Shown here: positions 25,684 through 34,158 of the stretch, piece by piece
Position numbering within the stretch: the first letter of the stretch is position 1
Layout: each line of letters starts with the position of its first letter
NCBI RefSeq assembly: GCF_050038885.1
Contig: NZ_CP143624.1
Location: forward strand, 2,294,001-2,358,000
DNA from: Myxococcus flavus
GTDB lineage: Bacteria; Myxococcota; Myxococcia; Myxococcales; Myxococcaceae
DNA length: 64,000 nt
Reading direction: 5' to 3'
Notes under the pieces: model-generated
Seen by the model: only the letters and a program-made list of their open reading frames with translations
What the model was told of the DNA's origin: nothing
Databases searched by the model: none
Translations under genes and position numbers: made by a program

Positions 25684-26319
25684 TTGAAGCGTTCCACCCT
25701 GAAGCTGACCTCGGCCATGACGGCCTTCATGACGTTCTCCACCTTCGGCGTGGGCTGCGGCCCCGCGGACGACAGCAGCGGCCCCTCTGCCGGCATCACC
25801 CAGAACCAGGCGCTGTCGGGCCAGAACCTGTTCAAGGGCATGGCGTTTGGCCTGGGCCCGGCGGCGCACTACTTCGACGACATCTGGCAGCGTCCGGAGA
25901 TGAAGGAGAAGCTGGGCGACGAGACGCTGGCGAAGCGCGAGGAGGCCGCGGAGGCCGTCATCGCCAAGATGAGCGCGCTGGACCCGACCTTCTTCGAGCG
26001 CTTCGGCCAGGACCTGCGCAGCGGCAACCACCTGGTCATCGACCAGCTCCTGACGGACACGCGGGAGCTGACGTTCGCCGCCGCGAACGCGCTGCGCAAG
26101 GACGCCGGCCAGGAGGGTGAAATCAACGCCGCGGCCCTGCACCAGGTCGAGGCCGGCCTGTACCTGTACGTGGAGACCGCCGTCGCGGTCGCCCTCGTGC
26201 TGATCCTCATCCTGACCCAGATTGACATCACGCCGGTCGTGGCGGGCCCCCAGGCCAGCCAGCTCCAGCGTGACGTGTGGGTGGACATGCTGGCGAAGCG
26301 GTTCGCCGACGCGAAGTAA
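25684..26319 (+). CDS. SdpC family antimicrobial peptide precursor
   Basis: A 211-residue protein from a TTG start with AGGAG six bases upstream (25673-25677). An N-terminal export signal ends at a Cys (V-G-C25-G), possibly lipidated although the -3 position is atypical. The conserved SdpC-type motif L-S-G-Q-N-L-F-K-G-M-A-F-G-L-G (44-58) matches the Bacillus S-G-E-D-Y-F-R-G-L-L-F-G-Q-G segment. A hydrophobic stretch lies at ~159-187 (L-Y-L-Y-V-E-T-A-V-A-V-A-L-V-L-I-L-I-L), where Bacillus releases the toxic SDP peptide. Unlike SDP, no Cys pair is present in that region. It is first in a C-A-B ordered operon with SdpA- and SdpB-like genes. Confidence 0.85.
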   Translation: MKRSTLKLTSAMTAFMTFSTFGVGCGPADDSSGPSAGITQNQALSGQNLFKGMAFGLGPAAHYFDDIWQRPEMKEKLGDETLAKREEAAEAVIAKMSALDPTFFERFGQDLRSGNHLVIDQLLTDTRELTFAAANALRKDAGQEGEINAAALHQVEAGLYLYVETAVAVALVLILILTQIDITPVVAGPQASQLQRDVWVDMLAKRFADAK

Positions 26320-26396
26320 TCGCAGCACCCCGGGGAGTGTCCATCGCCCTCACCGGTGGGCACTCCCCTTCTTCCACCCTCTTCGCGAGCACGGCC

Positions 26397-26978
26397 GTGA
26401 CCGAGTCCACCCCTCCCGCTCCCCAGACCTCCCCATCACGCCGCCTGGGCCTGCTGGCCCTGGGGCTCATCCTGGGCTGGACCACGCTCACGGTCTACGC
26501 CCTGCACGCGGCGCTTCCGTACAACCCCATCGAGCTGCCCTTCGAGAAGCACTTCAACATCAAGCTGCTGCTGCCGGAGGGGTGGGCCTTCTTCACCCGC
26601 GACCCGCGTGACGACCGGATGCTGCCCTATCTGCGCACGCCGGAGGGCCAGTGGGCCTGGGCGAGCGACGCGCCCAACTTCCAGTGGAAGAACGCCTTCG
26701 GCATCAACCGGGCCGCGCGGGCCCAGGGCGTGGAGCTGGGCCTGCTGATGAAGGAGACGGCGGCGCTCCCCCGCGTGGAGTGCAAGGAGTCTCCCGACGT
26801 CTGCCTGGAGCGCGCCCCGGTGGCCCAGACGCTCCGCAACCCCAGCCCCCGCCCCACGTACTGCGGCCAGCTGGGCATCGTCTTCCAGCGGGCCGTGCCG
26901 TGGGCGTGGAGCCGCACCAACCAGGGGAAGCCCATCATCATGCCCTCGAAGGTCCTGCGTCTGGAGGTCGAATGCTGA
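26397..26978 (+). CDS. SdpA family maturation protein
   Basis: A 193-residue protein from a GTG at 26397, which is the best fit to family length; GTG 26337 is the alternative, and neither has an ideal ribosome site. It has one N-terminal membrane helix (L-G-L-L-A-L-G-L-I-L-G-W-T-T-L-T-V-Y-A-L), then the hallmark L-L-P-E-G-W-A-F-F-T-R-D-P-R. Four Cys occur in the C-terminal half (including E-C-K, D-V-C and Y-C-G-Q). In Bacillus, SdpA acts with membrane-bound SdpB to mature the SdpC toxin. It is placed between the SdpC- and SdpB-like genes and overlaps the latter by 7 bp. Confidence 0.88.
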   Translation: MTESTPPAPQTSPSRRLGLLALGLILGWTTLTVYALHAALPYNPIELPFEKHFNIKLLLPEGWAFFTRDPRDDRMLPYLRTPEGQWAWASDAPNFQWKNAFGINRAARAQGVELGLLMKETAALPRVECKESPDVCLERAPVAQTLRNPSPRPTYCGQLGIVFQRAVPWAWSRTNQGKPIIMPSKVLRLEVEC

Positions 26979-27967
26979 CCGCGCTTGGAGACCGCGCACG
27001 CGCCTGGGTGGCGGGGCCTTCCCCGTGGAGCAATGTCTACGGCCTGGCGCGCACGCTCGTCGCGCTGGGGACGGGTGGCACGCTGGCCTTCAGCGACACC
27101 ACCACGCTGTTCCGCCCCGCGGCGGGCATCCCCGAAGCGCCCGTCTGCGAGGGCATCCGCGCCGCGTCCTTCTTCTGCGTGTTCCCCTCCGGCTGGCTGG
27201 AGGTGGCGCGGTGGGCGGCGGTGCTGCTGCTCGTCGTCGTCGCCTCGGGCTGGCGCCCGCGCGTCACGGGGCTCGTGCACTGGTGGGTGGCCGTCAGCAT
27301 GCCGTGGTCCGCGACGCTGACGGACGGCGGCGACCAGATTGCCGCCATCCTGGCGTTGCTGCTGCTGCCCCTGACGCTCACGGACGAGCGACGCTGGCAC
27401 TGGAGCGCGCCCGTCGAGTCCTCGGGGAACAATGAGGCGAAGCGGCTCATCGCCCGGTCCGCCTGGGTGATGCTCCGCCTCCAGGTGGCGGGCATCTACT
27501 TCCACGCCTCCGTCGGCAAGTTCAAGGTGACGGAGTGGGTGGACGGCACGGCGGTGTACTACTGGCTGCTGGACCCCAGCGTCGGCGCGCCGGACTGGCT
27601 GGCCCGCCTGATGCTCCCCGTCCTCAGCAGCCCCGCGGTGGCGCTCATCACCTGGTCCGTGCTGCTGCTGGAGCTGGGGCTCGCGCTGGGGCCGCTGCTG
27701 AACCCGTCCCTGCGCCGGGTGCTGCTGCCGCTGGGCATCAGCTTCCACCTGGGCATCGCCGTGTTCCACGGGCTCATCAGCTTCGTGCTCGTCATGTTCG
27801 GCGCGCTCATCCTCCTGCTGCGTCCGCTCGATGAAGTCTTCCGCTTCGAGCGGCTCCGCGCCTGGCTGCGGCAGCTTCGTCCCCAGCCGGCCTCCGCCGC
27901 GCCGGCACTGGAGCCGGTGGCGGTACAGGCACAGGTGGTGTCGGTGACCACCACCGACGGCGCCTGA
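26972..27967 (+). CDS. SdpB family (HTTM-like) membrane protein
   Basis: A 331-residue polytopic protein from ATG 26972, with GGAG seven bases upstream, overlapping the SdpA-like stop. It contains N-V-Y-G-L-A-R-T-L-V-A-L-G-T-G, typical of SdpB, and about six to eight helices including V-L-L-L-V-V-V-A-S-G-W and I-A-A-I-L-A-L-L-L-L-P-L-T-L. A conserved Q-V-A-G-I-Y-F-H-A-S-V-G-K segment (vitamin-K-carboxylase/HTTM-like) follows. It works with SdpA in toxin maturation in Bacillus. The C-terminus (P-V-A-V-Q-A-Q-V-V-S-V-T-T-T-D-G-A) is repeated in diverged, stop-terminated copies just downstream. Confidence 0.88.
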   Translation: MLTALGDRARAWVAGPSPWSNVYGLARTLVALGTGGTLAFSDTTTLFRPAAGIPEAPVCEGIRAASFFCVFPSGWLEVARWAAVLLLVVVASGWRPRVTGLVHWWVAVSMPWSATLTDGGDQIAAILALLLLPLTLTDERRWHWSAPVESSGNNEAKRLIARSAWVMLRLQVAGIYFHASVGKFKVTEWVDGTAVYYWLLDPSVGAPDWLARLMLPVLSSPAVALITWSVLLLELGLALGPLLNPSLRRVLLPLGISFHLGIAVFHGLISFVLVMFGALILLLRPLDEVFRFERLRAWLRQLRPQPASAAPALEPVAVQAQVVSVTTTDGA

Positions 27968-28150
27968 GGTGTCGCGCGGTGGCCTCCACGCCGGTGGCGA
28001 TGCAGGCGGTGTCGGCATCCACCAGTAACAGAGCTTGAGGCGTCGCGTGGTGGCCTCCACGCCGGTGGCGATGCAGGCGGTGTCGGCGTCCACCACTCAC
28101 GGCGCATGAGGTGTCGCGCGGTGGCCTGCACGCTGGTGTGGAGGCCATGA
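27968..28150. repeat. 71-bp tandem repeats derived from the sdpB 3' end
   Basis: Two full units (27968-28038, 28039-28109) and a partial unit (28110-28150) follow the sdpB-like stop. Each full unit ends in TGA and, read in the matching frame, would encode a variant of the SdpB C-terminus (T-P-V-A-M-Q-A-V-S-A-S-T before the stop). The coding end itself (about 27901-27967) is a diverged copy. This looks like tandem duplication of the gene end. Confidence 0.85.
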
Positions 28151-28367
28151 CGTTGCAGCGGGCAACGCCGCGGGGGCACTCCTGCCTGCCCGCCGCCAGG
28201 CAGGCGCGCGGTGCCGTGGGCAGGGCCCGGATGTCCGTCCGTCCTGGAGCCGGGAGCCGCCAGGCCGCGCTCCTCCACCGCCGACACGCGGAGGCTTTCC
28301 GCTACGCTGATGCGGCCTTCCGCGCATCACGCCCGGGAGGCCTCACCGGCGGAGGCGGCGGCAGCGC
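28151..28367. other. Remainder of the 400-bp gap after sdpB
   Basis: No gene is supported here. The stretch holds a 6-bp hairpin (CGTTGC 28151-28156 with GCAACG 28162-28167) and the stronger 8-bp hairpin at 28181-28204. The rest is presumably the promoter of the GTPase gene. Confidence 0.45.
28181..28204. terminator. Hairpin after the sdp-type operon
   Basis: CCTGCCTG (28181-28188) and CAGGCAGG (28197-28204) form a perfect 8-bp stem around an 8-nt loop. It lies downstream of the sdpB-derived repeats and upstream of the GTPase gene, a sensible place for operon termination. Confidence 0.5.
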
Positions 28368-29453
28368 ATGGACATCCAACTGGCGGACGAAATCCGAAAG
28401 CAGGTCGAAGAAGCCTTTCGCAAGCGCGGCCGGGTCAACATCGTCATCGCGGGCCGCAGCGGCGTGGGCAAGAGCACGCTGGTCAACGCGGTCTTCCACG
28501 GCCGCATCGCGGATACCGGCCAGGGCCGGCCCGTCACGAAGGAGACGCGCGAGTACACGAAGGACGGCATCCCCGTCAGCATCCTCGACACCCGCGGCCT
28601 GGAGCTGGGCGCCTTTCAAGAGACGCTGAAGCTGCTGGAGGAGCTGGTGGCCGCCCGTGCCAGGGACGCGGACGCCACGCGCCACCTGCACTGCGCCTGG
28701 CTGTGCATCAGCGAGGACTCGCGCCGCGTGGAGGACGGGGACCTGAAGGCGGCGGAGATGCTCGCGCGCCACATGCCGGTGGTCGTCGTCATCACCAAGG
28801 CGCGCAGCGACCAGGGCTTCCGCGCGGAGGTGCAGAAGCTGCTGCCCATGGCCCGCAACGTCATGCGCGTGCGCGCGCTCCAGGAGACGGACGACGAGGG
28901 CCACACACTGCAGCCCAAGGGGCTGGTGGAGCTCGTCGAGCTCACCATGGAGCTGGTCCCCGAAGCCCAGCGCAACGCCTTCGCCGCGGCCCAGCGGGTG
29001 AGCATCGGGCAGAAGCGCAAGCGCGCGCACGGCATCGTCGCCAGCGCGGCGGCCGCCGCCGGCATCATCGGAGCGGTCCCCATCCCTTTCGCCGACGCCG
29101 CCCTGCTCGTCCCCACGCAGGTCGGAATGCTGGCGGGGATCAGTAGCGTCTTCGGCCTCCCACTGACGGAGGCCTTCCTGTCCACGCTGGTGGGCTCGAG
29201 CATCACCGGCCTGGGCGCCACCTTCACCGGCCAGTCCATTGTCTCCGGCCTGCTGAAGCTCGTCCCCGGACCGGGCACGGCGATTGGCGCGCTCATCTCC
29301 GCCACCACCGCCACCGCGCTCACCACGGTGTTCGGCGAAGCCTACGTCGCCGTCCTCTCCAAGCTGATGGAGAAGCGCTGCGGCGAGCTGCCCACGGAGG
29401 AGGAAGTCGTCCAGGCCTTCCGCGAGGAGATGTCCCTGCGCGGCGCCGCGTAG
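28368..29453 (+). CDS. Era-like GTPase with C-terminal DUF697-type domain
   Basis: A 361-residue protein. G motifs are visible: G1 G-R-S-G-V-G-K-S-T (29-37), G2 with T-K-E-T-R-E-Y, G3 D-T-R-G-L-E, and G4 as T-K-A-R-S-D instead of the canonical N/TKxD. The C-terminal third is hydrophobic and Ala/Gly-rich (A-V-P-I-P-F-A-D-A-A-L-L-V-P-T-Q-V-G-M-L), the signature of DUF697/YcjF-type membrane-associated domains. It is probably a peripheral or integral inner-membrane GTPase. It lies about 220 bp after the sdpB-derived repeats and is not obviously part of that operon, but a role in self-protection cannot be excluded. Confidence 0.88.
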   Translation: MDIQLADEIRKQVEEAFRKRGRVNIVIAGRSGVGKSTLVNAVFHGRIADTGQGRPVTKETREYTKDGIPVSILDTRGLELGAFQETLKLLEELVAARARDADATRHLHCAWLCISEDSRRVEDGDLKAAEMLARHMPVVVVITKARSDQGFRAEVQKLLPMARNVMRVRALQETDDEGHTLQPKGLVELVELTMELVPEAQRNAFAAAQRVSIGQKRKRAHGIVASAAAAAGIIGAVPIPFADAALLVPTQVGMLAGISSVFGLPLTEAFLSTLVGSSITGLGATFTGQSIVSGLLKLVPGPGTAIGALISATTATALTTVFGEAYVAVLSKLMEKRCGELPTEEEVVQAFREEMSLRGAA

Positions 29454-29458
29454 CCGCG

Positions 29459-30844
29459 CTACCGCACGCGCTCGATTTTGTAGCGGCGGCCCTTGATGCG
29501 GCCCTCGCTCAAGCGCTGGAAGGCCACGCGCGACACGCGCCGCGCGACGGCGACGTAGGACACGCGGTCCTGGATTTCAATCTTCCCCACGTCGGCCGCG
29601 GCCAGCCCGCCCGCCTCGCCCGTGAGCGCGCCCAGGATGTCGCCGGGCCGCAGCTTGTCCTTGCGGCCCGCGGAGATGTAGAGCGTGTCCCACGCCGACG
29701 CCAGGGACACCGCGCCGCGCGGGTCCGCCGAGGGCAGTGACGCCACGTCGCCGCGCTCCAGCTTCACGCCGGTGGCCAGCTCGATGTCGTCCACCTTGCG
29801 GCCGTCCCGGGGCGTGACGATGGACACCGCCAGGCCCGCGCGCCCCGCCCGGCCCGTGCGGCCGATGCGGTGCACGTAGGGCTCGGCCTGCATGGGCAAG
29901 TCGAAGTTGATGACGGCATCCAGCGCCTCCACGTCGATGCCGCGTCCCGCCACGTCCGTGGCGATGAGCACCCGCGTGCTCTGGTTGCGAAACTTCGCCA
30001 TCACCCGGTCGCGCTCGAACTGCTCCAAATCCCCCTGGAGCCCGTCCGCGCTGACGCCCGCCTCGCCGAGCGCCTTCTTCAGCTCCACCACCGTCGCCTT
30101 GAGGTTGCAGAAGACAATCGCGGAGGCGGGCTGGTAGTGCCGGAGGATGCGCAGGAGCAGGGCCTGCTTCTCCTCCGGCGCGCAGTCGTAGCGCACCTGC
30201 TGGATGTCGGGCCCCGCGCTGGCGGCCTCCACCGTCACCCGCACGGGCTCGCGCTGGAAGGCGCGGCTGAGCGCCTCGATGTCCGGCGGGAAGGTGGCGG
30301 AGAAGAGCACCGTCTGCCGCCGCGAGGGCATGGCCCCCAGGATGCGCTCCATGTCCTCGCGGAAGCCCATGTCGAGCATCCGGTCCGCTTCATCGAGCAC
30401 CACCGTGGAGAGCTGCCGCGTCTCCAGCGCCTCCCGGTCCAGCACGTCCATCACCCGGCCCGGCGTTCCCACCGCGAGGTGCGCGCCCTTCTCCAGCGCC
30501 TCCAGCTGCGGACGGATGGGCTGGCCTCCCGCGAGCACCAGCACCTGGAGCCCCGGCAGCCGCCGCCCCAGCCGGCGAATCTCCCCCGCGACCTGCGCGC
30601 ACAGCTCGCGCGTCGGACACAGCACCAGGGCCTGCACCCGGCGGTGCTGTAGCTGGACCTTCTGGAGCAGCGGCAGCGCGAAGGCCGCCGTCTTTCCGCT
30701 GCCTGTCTGCGCCTGGCCGACCAGGTCCTTGCCCTGGAGCAGCACCGGGATGCTCTGCGCCTGGATGGGCGTGGCCGTCTGGAAGTCGAGCTCCTGCAGG
30801 ACCTGGAGCAAGGGGGGCGCGAGTGAAAGCGAGGAGAAGTCCAT
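29459..30844 (-). CDS. dbpA: ATP-dependent RNA helicase DbpA
   Basis: A 461-residue DEAD-box helicase with all core motifs: Q motif region F-Q-T-A-T-P-I-Q-A-Q-S-I-P, Walker A A-Q-T-G-S-G-K-T, P-T-R-E-L, D-E-A-D, S-A-T, A-T-D-V-A-G-R-G-I-D and H-R-I-G-R-T-G-R. The C-terminal ~75 residues (G-D-I-L-G-A-L-T-G-E-A-G, then G-R-I-K-G-R-R-Y-K-I-E-R-V-R) match the DbpA RNA-binding domain, which recognises 23S rRNA hairpin 92 during large-subunit assembly. The stop is only 5 bp from the convergent GTPase stop. Confidence 0.95.
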   Translation of the reverse strand: MDFSSLSLAPPLLQVLQELDFQTATPIQAQSIPVLLQGKDLVGQAQTGSGKTAAFALPLLQKVQLQHRRVQALVLCPTRELCAQVAGEIRRLGRRLPGLQVLVLAGGQPIRPQLEALEKGAHLAVGTPGRVMDVLDREALETRQLSTVVLDEADRMLDMGFREDMERILGAMPSRRQTVLFSATFPPDIEALSRAFQREPVRVTVEAASAGPDIQQVRYDCAPEEKQALLLRILRHYQPASAIVFCNLKATVVELKKALGEAGVSADGLQGDLEQFERDRVMAKFRNQSTRVLIATDVAGRGIDVEALDAVINFDLPMQAEPYVHRIGRTGRAGRAGLAVSIVTPRDGRKVDDIELATGVKLERGDVASLPSADPRGAVSLASAWDTLYISAGRKDKLRPGDILGALTGEAGGLAAADVGKIEIQDRVSYVAVARRVSRVAFQRLSEGRIKGRRYKIERVR

Positions 30845-31026
30845 TCAGGGCCTCGGGGAGCGGAGGCGCGGACAGGAGCCTCGGGTTCTCGCACGCCCCA
30901 TGTCACACCCCACGAAGGCAGGACAAGCGAAGCCGCCCGCCCCCCGCACTGGATTGCGCCTCACAATCTCTGCGAAACTCAAGTTTTGCCAGAAAACACG
31001 CATCAGTCCCTCACCTGGAGCTCACC

Positions 31027-31587
31027 ATGCCCTCCTTCCGCAACCATCTGGTCCTGCTGTCCACCCTTCTGCTCGCCACGGCCTGTGGTGGCACCGAGGA
31101 GCTGCCCGCCGAGGGCTCCGCGCCGGTGCTCGAGTCGTCCGGCGACCCGGAGGGCGGCGTGGAGGCGTTCAGCGCCTGCAACGTGACGCTCGCGTGCGCC
31201 AACGGCTCGAGCATCCAGTGCTCCAGCGCGTCGGGGAACTGCCACTCCACCAGCACCTCGGTGACGTGTGATGGCGTGTCGAAGGTTTGCGCGCCGTCGT
31301 CCTGCGCCCCCGCGGTGAGGACCATCAACGAGAACATCGGCGTGTGCTACCCGTCGCGCCACCCCTACGGCCGCTACGCCATCCTGAGCCCCGAGAGCGG
31401 AGTGACGTACACCTGGTCGAGCAACTACGCCTCCCTGCACAGCAACACGGGCTCGTACATCGTCCTCTCCGCCACGTCGGTGGGCTACTTCACCCTGACG
31501 GTGACGGCGTCGCGCCCGGGCTGCGCCCAGACGACGACCTTCTCGGCGGACTTCTACGCGGAGGACGCAGCGTTCTGCGGCTTCTAG
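31027..31587 (+). CDS. Cys-rich lipoprotein
   Basis: A 186-residue protein from ATG 31027, chosen because GGAG precedes it and a lipobox follows (L-L-A-T-A-C19-G-G). After a Glu/Ser/Pro tether, the mature domain has nine Cys residues in a Ser/Thr-rich beta-type context (for example S-A-C-N-V-T-L-A-C and I-Q-C-S-S-A-S-G-N-C). It ends in an Ig-like segment (Y-T-W-S-S-N-Y-A-S ... G-Y-F-T-L-T-V-T-A) with a terminal C-G-F. The fold is likely disulfide-stabilised. No family recognised. It sits just upstream of the glycoside hydrolase gene on the same strand. Confidence 0.8.
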   Translation: MPSFRNHLVLLSTLLLATACGGTEELPAEGSAPVLESSGDPEGGVEAFSACNVTLACANGSSIQCSSASGNCHSTSTSVTCDGVSKVCAPSSCAPAVRTINENIGVCYPSRHPYGRYAILSPESGVTYTWSSNYASLHSNTGSYIVLSATSVGYFTLTVTASRPGCAQTTTFSADFYAEDAAFCGF

Positions 31588-31624
31588 GCCCGACGCGCCC
31601 TCGCGCTCGAAAAGAGGCCCGCGC

Positions 31625-32980
31625 ATGACACCCGCCCGTTCCACCCTCCTCGGCTGCGCCCTGCTCGGCGCGCTCCTGCTGCCGCCCGCGACGGCGGCGG
31701 CCCGGACCGTCCTCCTCCAGAAGGATGGCCAGTGGCAGCTACAGGTGGACGGGCGGGCCTACGTCGCACGCGGCGTCACCTTCAGCGGTAGCAGCAACAG
31801 CAGGGCCTACGAGCAGGACTGTGCCCGCCTCGCGGCGCTGGGGGTGAACACCCTGCGCACGTGGGGCACCGGCTCGGAGACCCACCTGCTGCTCGACGCC
31901 GCGCACAAGCATGGGCTGAAGGTGCTCGTCGGCCTCTGGATGCGGCACGGCCAGCCCGGCGCGGAAGGTGACGACACCTTCGACTACACGCGTGACACGG
32001 GCGGTATGAAGAAGCAGCTCGAGGACACGCTGACGCAGGTGCGCCGCTTCAAGGGCCACCCGGCCGTCCTGGCCTGGGGTGTGGGCAACGAGGTGATTCT
32101 CAACAGCCCCCACGACGCGGCGAAGGAGGCCTACGCGCGCTTCCTGGAGAAGGTGGTCCGTGAAATCAAACAGGTCGACGCGGACCATCCCGTCATCTCC
32201 GTGGACGCGTGGACGCTGGCGGTGCCCTGGTGGGAGAAGCACGTGCCGTCGCTCGACGCGTATGGCCTCAACGTCTACGGCGGCGGCATCCACATGCTGC
32301 CCTCGGAGCTGGCGAAGGCCGGCGTGAGGAAGCCCTGGTTCGTCACCGAGTTCGGCGCGCAGGGCGAGTGGGATGCGCCGAAGGACGCGCACGGCGTGCC
32401 CCGCGAGCCCACCGACGAGGAGAAGTACGCCGCCATCGTCGACGGGTGGAACAACGCCCTGGCGCCCCACGTGAAGGCGGGCCGGTGCCTGGGCCTGTTC
32501 GTCTTCAACTACGGGGCGTCGTTCGACCACACGGGGCTCTGGCTGGGCATGCTGTCGGGCACGGCCACCCGGCCGGCCTGGCACGCGGTGCGCGAGGCCT
32601 ACACGGGTCAGAAGCCCGCCACGCCCCTGCCCCGGATTGCCGCCGTGTCCGTCCACGGCGCGGAGCGCGAGGGCCCCAGCACCTGGGCCCGCGTCCGGGT
32701 CGACGTGGAGGACTCGGCCCCGAAGCTCCAGGGGCTCTCGTTCGCCTACAACTTCCGAGGCGCCGCCACGCGGCACGAGCGCGACGAGGTGCGCCGGCTG
32801 GACGCGCGGCCCGGCCCCGCTCCCGGAACGTGGCGGGTGCGAATGCCCGCGGTGCGAGGCGCCATCAAGCTCTACGCGCTCGGCAAGGACGCGGCCGGAA
32901 ACCTCGCGGTGGCCACCACCTCCGCCACCCTGCCCCTCGCCATGGCCGAGGCCGCCCGGCCGGGCGACGGCGCACCGTGA
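31625..32980 (+). CDS. Exported TIM-barrel glycoside hydrolase (GH2/GH5-like)
   Basis: A 451-residue protein with a signal peptide (L-L-G-C-A-L-L-G-A-L-L-L-P-P-A-T-A-A-A). A TIM barrel follows (residues ~40-330) containing L-G-V-N-T-L-R-T-W-G, W-G-V-G-N-E-V (acid/base E156) and T-E-F-G-A-Q (nucleophile E242), the retaining clan GH-A arrangement. The C-terminal ~110 residues form a beta-rich accessory domain. The polysaccharide substrate cannot be read from sequence; beta-glucan or matrix polysaccharide is plausible for a predatory bacterium. The Gly-Asn-Glu and Thr-Glu-Phe motifs favour a GH2-type barrel over classical cellulases. Confidence 0.86.
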   Translation: MTPARSTLLGCALLGALLLPPATAAARTVLLQKDGQWQLQVDGRAYVARGVTFSGSSNSRAYEQDCARLAALGVNTLRTWGTGSETHLLLDAAHKHGLKVLVGLWMRHGQPGAEGDDTFDYTRDTGGMKKQLEDTLTQVRRFKGHPAVLAWGVGNEVILNSPHDAAKEAYARFLEKVVREIKQVDADHPVISVDAWTLAVPWWEKHVPSLDAYGLNVYGGGIHMLPSELAKAGVRKPWFVTEFGAQGEWDAPKDAHGVPREPTDEEKYAAIVDGWNNALAPHVKAGRCLGLFVFNYGASFDHTGLWLGMLSGTATRPAWHAVREAYTGQKPATPLPRIAAVSVHGAEREGPSTWARVRVDVEDSAPKLQGLSFAYNFRGAATRHERDEVRRLDARPGPAPGTWRVRMPAVRGAIKLYALGKDAAGNLAVATTSATLPLAMAEAARPGDGAP

Positions 32981-33075
32981 AATCGCCCGCTCCCCGGCAT
33001 GGGCTCCCTCCAACAGCGCATGTGTCAGGAACTCCTGGTAAGTGGCGGGTTCCTCAACCTCTGGAGAAACCCAGA

Positions 33076-34005
33076 ATGAAGAAGTCTGCCTGGAAGTCCC
33101 TGGCCTTCGCGCTGCCCCTGCTGGTCGCCTGTGGCGGCATGCCGCAGCAGGACGACTCTTCCGCCAGTCCCTCCACGGAGACGCAGCAGGCGCCGCTCAC
33201 CACGCCCACGGCGACCGTGCGCTTCTCCACCGGCTGGACGCACTCGCAGCACGGCGCCATTGTCCGCGGCGGCACGCTCGTCGTCGACTACGACCTGTAC
33301 CGGATGACGGACTGTCACCACAGCACCTACGCCGGTCAGCAGGCCTGGGACACGCTGGCCTATGTGCGCTTCCTCCCGGGCGGCCAGCTGTTCAGCGGCA
33401 GCGTGAAGCAGGCCACGGGCAGCACCACGTTCGTGAGCAAGCCCTTCGAAGTCACCGTGCCGACGGACGCCACCAGCGTGGAGACGTGGTTCTACACCTC
33501 CGGTCGCACGTGCGCGGCGCGCTACGACAGCAACTACGGCCAGAACTACGTCTTCCCGGTGGAGGCGCAGTCGCCCGCCGCGGTGGCGTGGGCCGGTGAC
33601 TGGGGCGGCAGCTTCGCGCGCGACTGCGAGCACCGCGACGGCCTGGCGGACCCCATCGTCATCGACAGCTACGTCATGGAGCGCGCCTGCAAGTTCGTGG
33701 ACGCGGACGTGTACGTGCCGGGCGTGACGGACGCCGCCGCCGCGCGTCCCGAGCTCATCCAGGCGCAGGTGGAGCTCAGCGTGGACGGGGCCGCCACGCA
33801 GTACCGGTGGCTCACCTATCAAGGCCGCGTGGGCAACAACTACCGGTACCGCTGGAACCTTGCCGCGGAGCCCCTCGCCTATACGCCGTGGAATGCGTAT
33901 GCCTTCGGGTTCCGGTATTCAACCGATGGCGTGAGCTGGTATCGCATCGCGAACGGCGCGGGCCCCACGGGTGGTGCCGCGCGGACCGTGCAGCGCAGCT
34001 TCTGA
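33076..34005 (+). CDS. Lipoprotein with beta-rich domain, unknown function
   Basis: A 309-residue protein from ATG 33076 with GGAG upstream; it occupies the 3' end of a longer open frame whose N-terminal part is a shadow of the hydrolase gene. The lipobox is P-L-L-V-A-C19-G-G. The mature region is Thr/Ser/Tyr-rich with a repeated beta-sandwich feel (V-D-Y-D-L-Y-R-M-T-D-C-H, W-F-Y-T-S-G-R-T-C, D-W-G-G-S-F-A-R-D-C). It resembles myxobacterial uncharacterised exported proteins (possibly the DUF6209 group, by memory only). No active-site pattern is evident. Confidence 0.8.
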   Translation: MKKSAWKSLAFALPLLVACGGMPQQDDSSASPSTETQQAPLTTPTATVRFSTGWTHSQHGAIVRGGTLVVDYDLYRMTDCHHSTYAGQQAWDTLAYVRFLPGGQLFSGSVKQATGSTTFVSKPFEVTVPTDATSVETWFYTSGRTCAARYDSNYGQNYVFPVEAQSPAAVAWAGDWGGSFARDCEHRDGLADPIVIDSYVMERACKFVDADVYVPGVTDAAAARPELIQAQVELSVDGAATQYRWLTYQGRVGNNYRYRWNLAAEPLAYTPWNAYAFGFRYSTDGVSWYRIANGAGPTGGAARTVQRSF

Positions 34006-34158
34006 AATGGGTCACGGCCTGCTGCTGAGGCCCCTCGCTTCAGCGGCGGCTCGGAAGAGGCGCTATGGCAAGAGGTGTTCCCTGAGGAAGGCGAGCGCTT
34101 TGCTCCAATCATTCCAGCGGGGCCATACCCGGGCCGGGCCCAGGAAAGGGAACGCGAG

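Noticed and set aside
27968..28150. CRISPR-like array
   Set aside because: The units are contiguous 71-bp duplications without spacers and are derived from the sdpB coding end.
29870..30652. Plus-strand frame opposite dbpA
   Set aside because: No ribosome site or domain; the complement encodes a full set of DEAD-box motifs.
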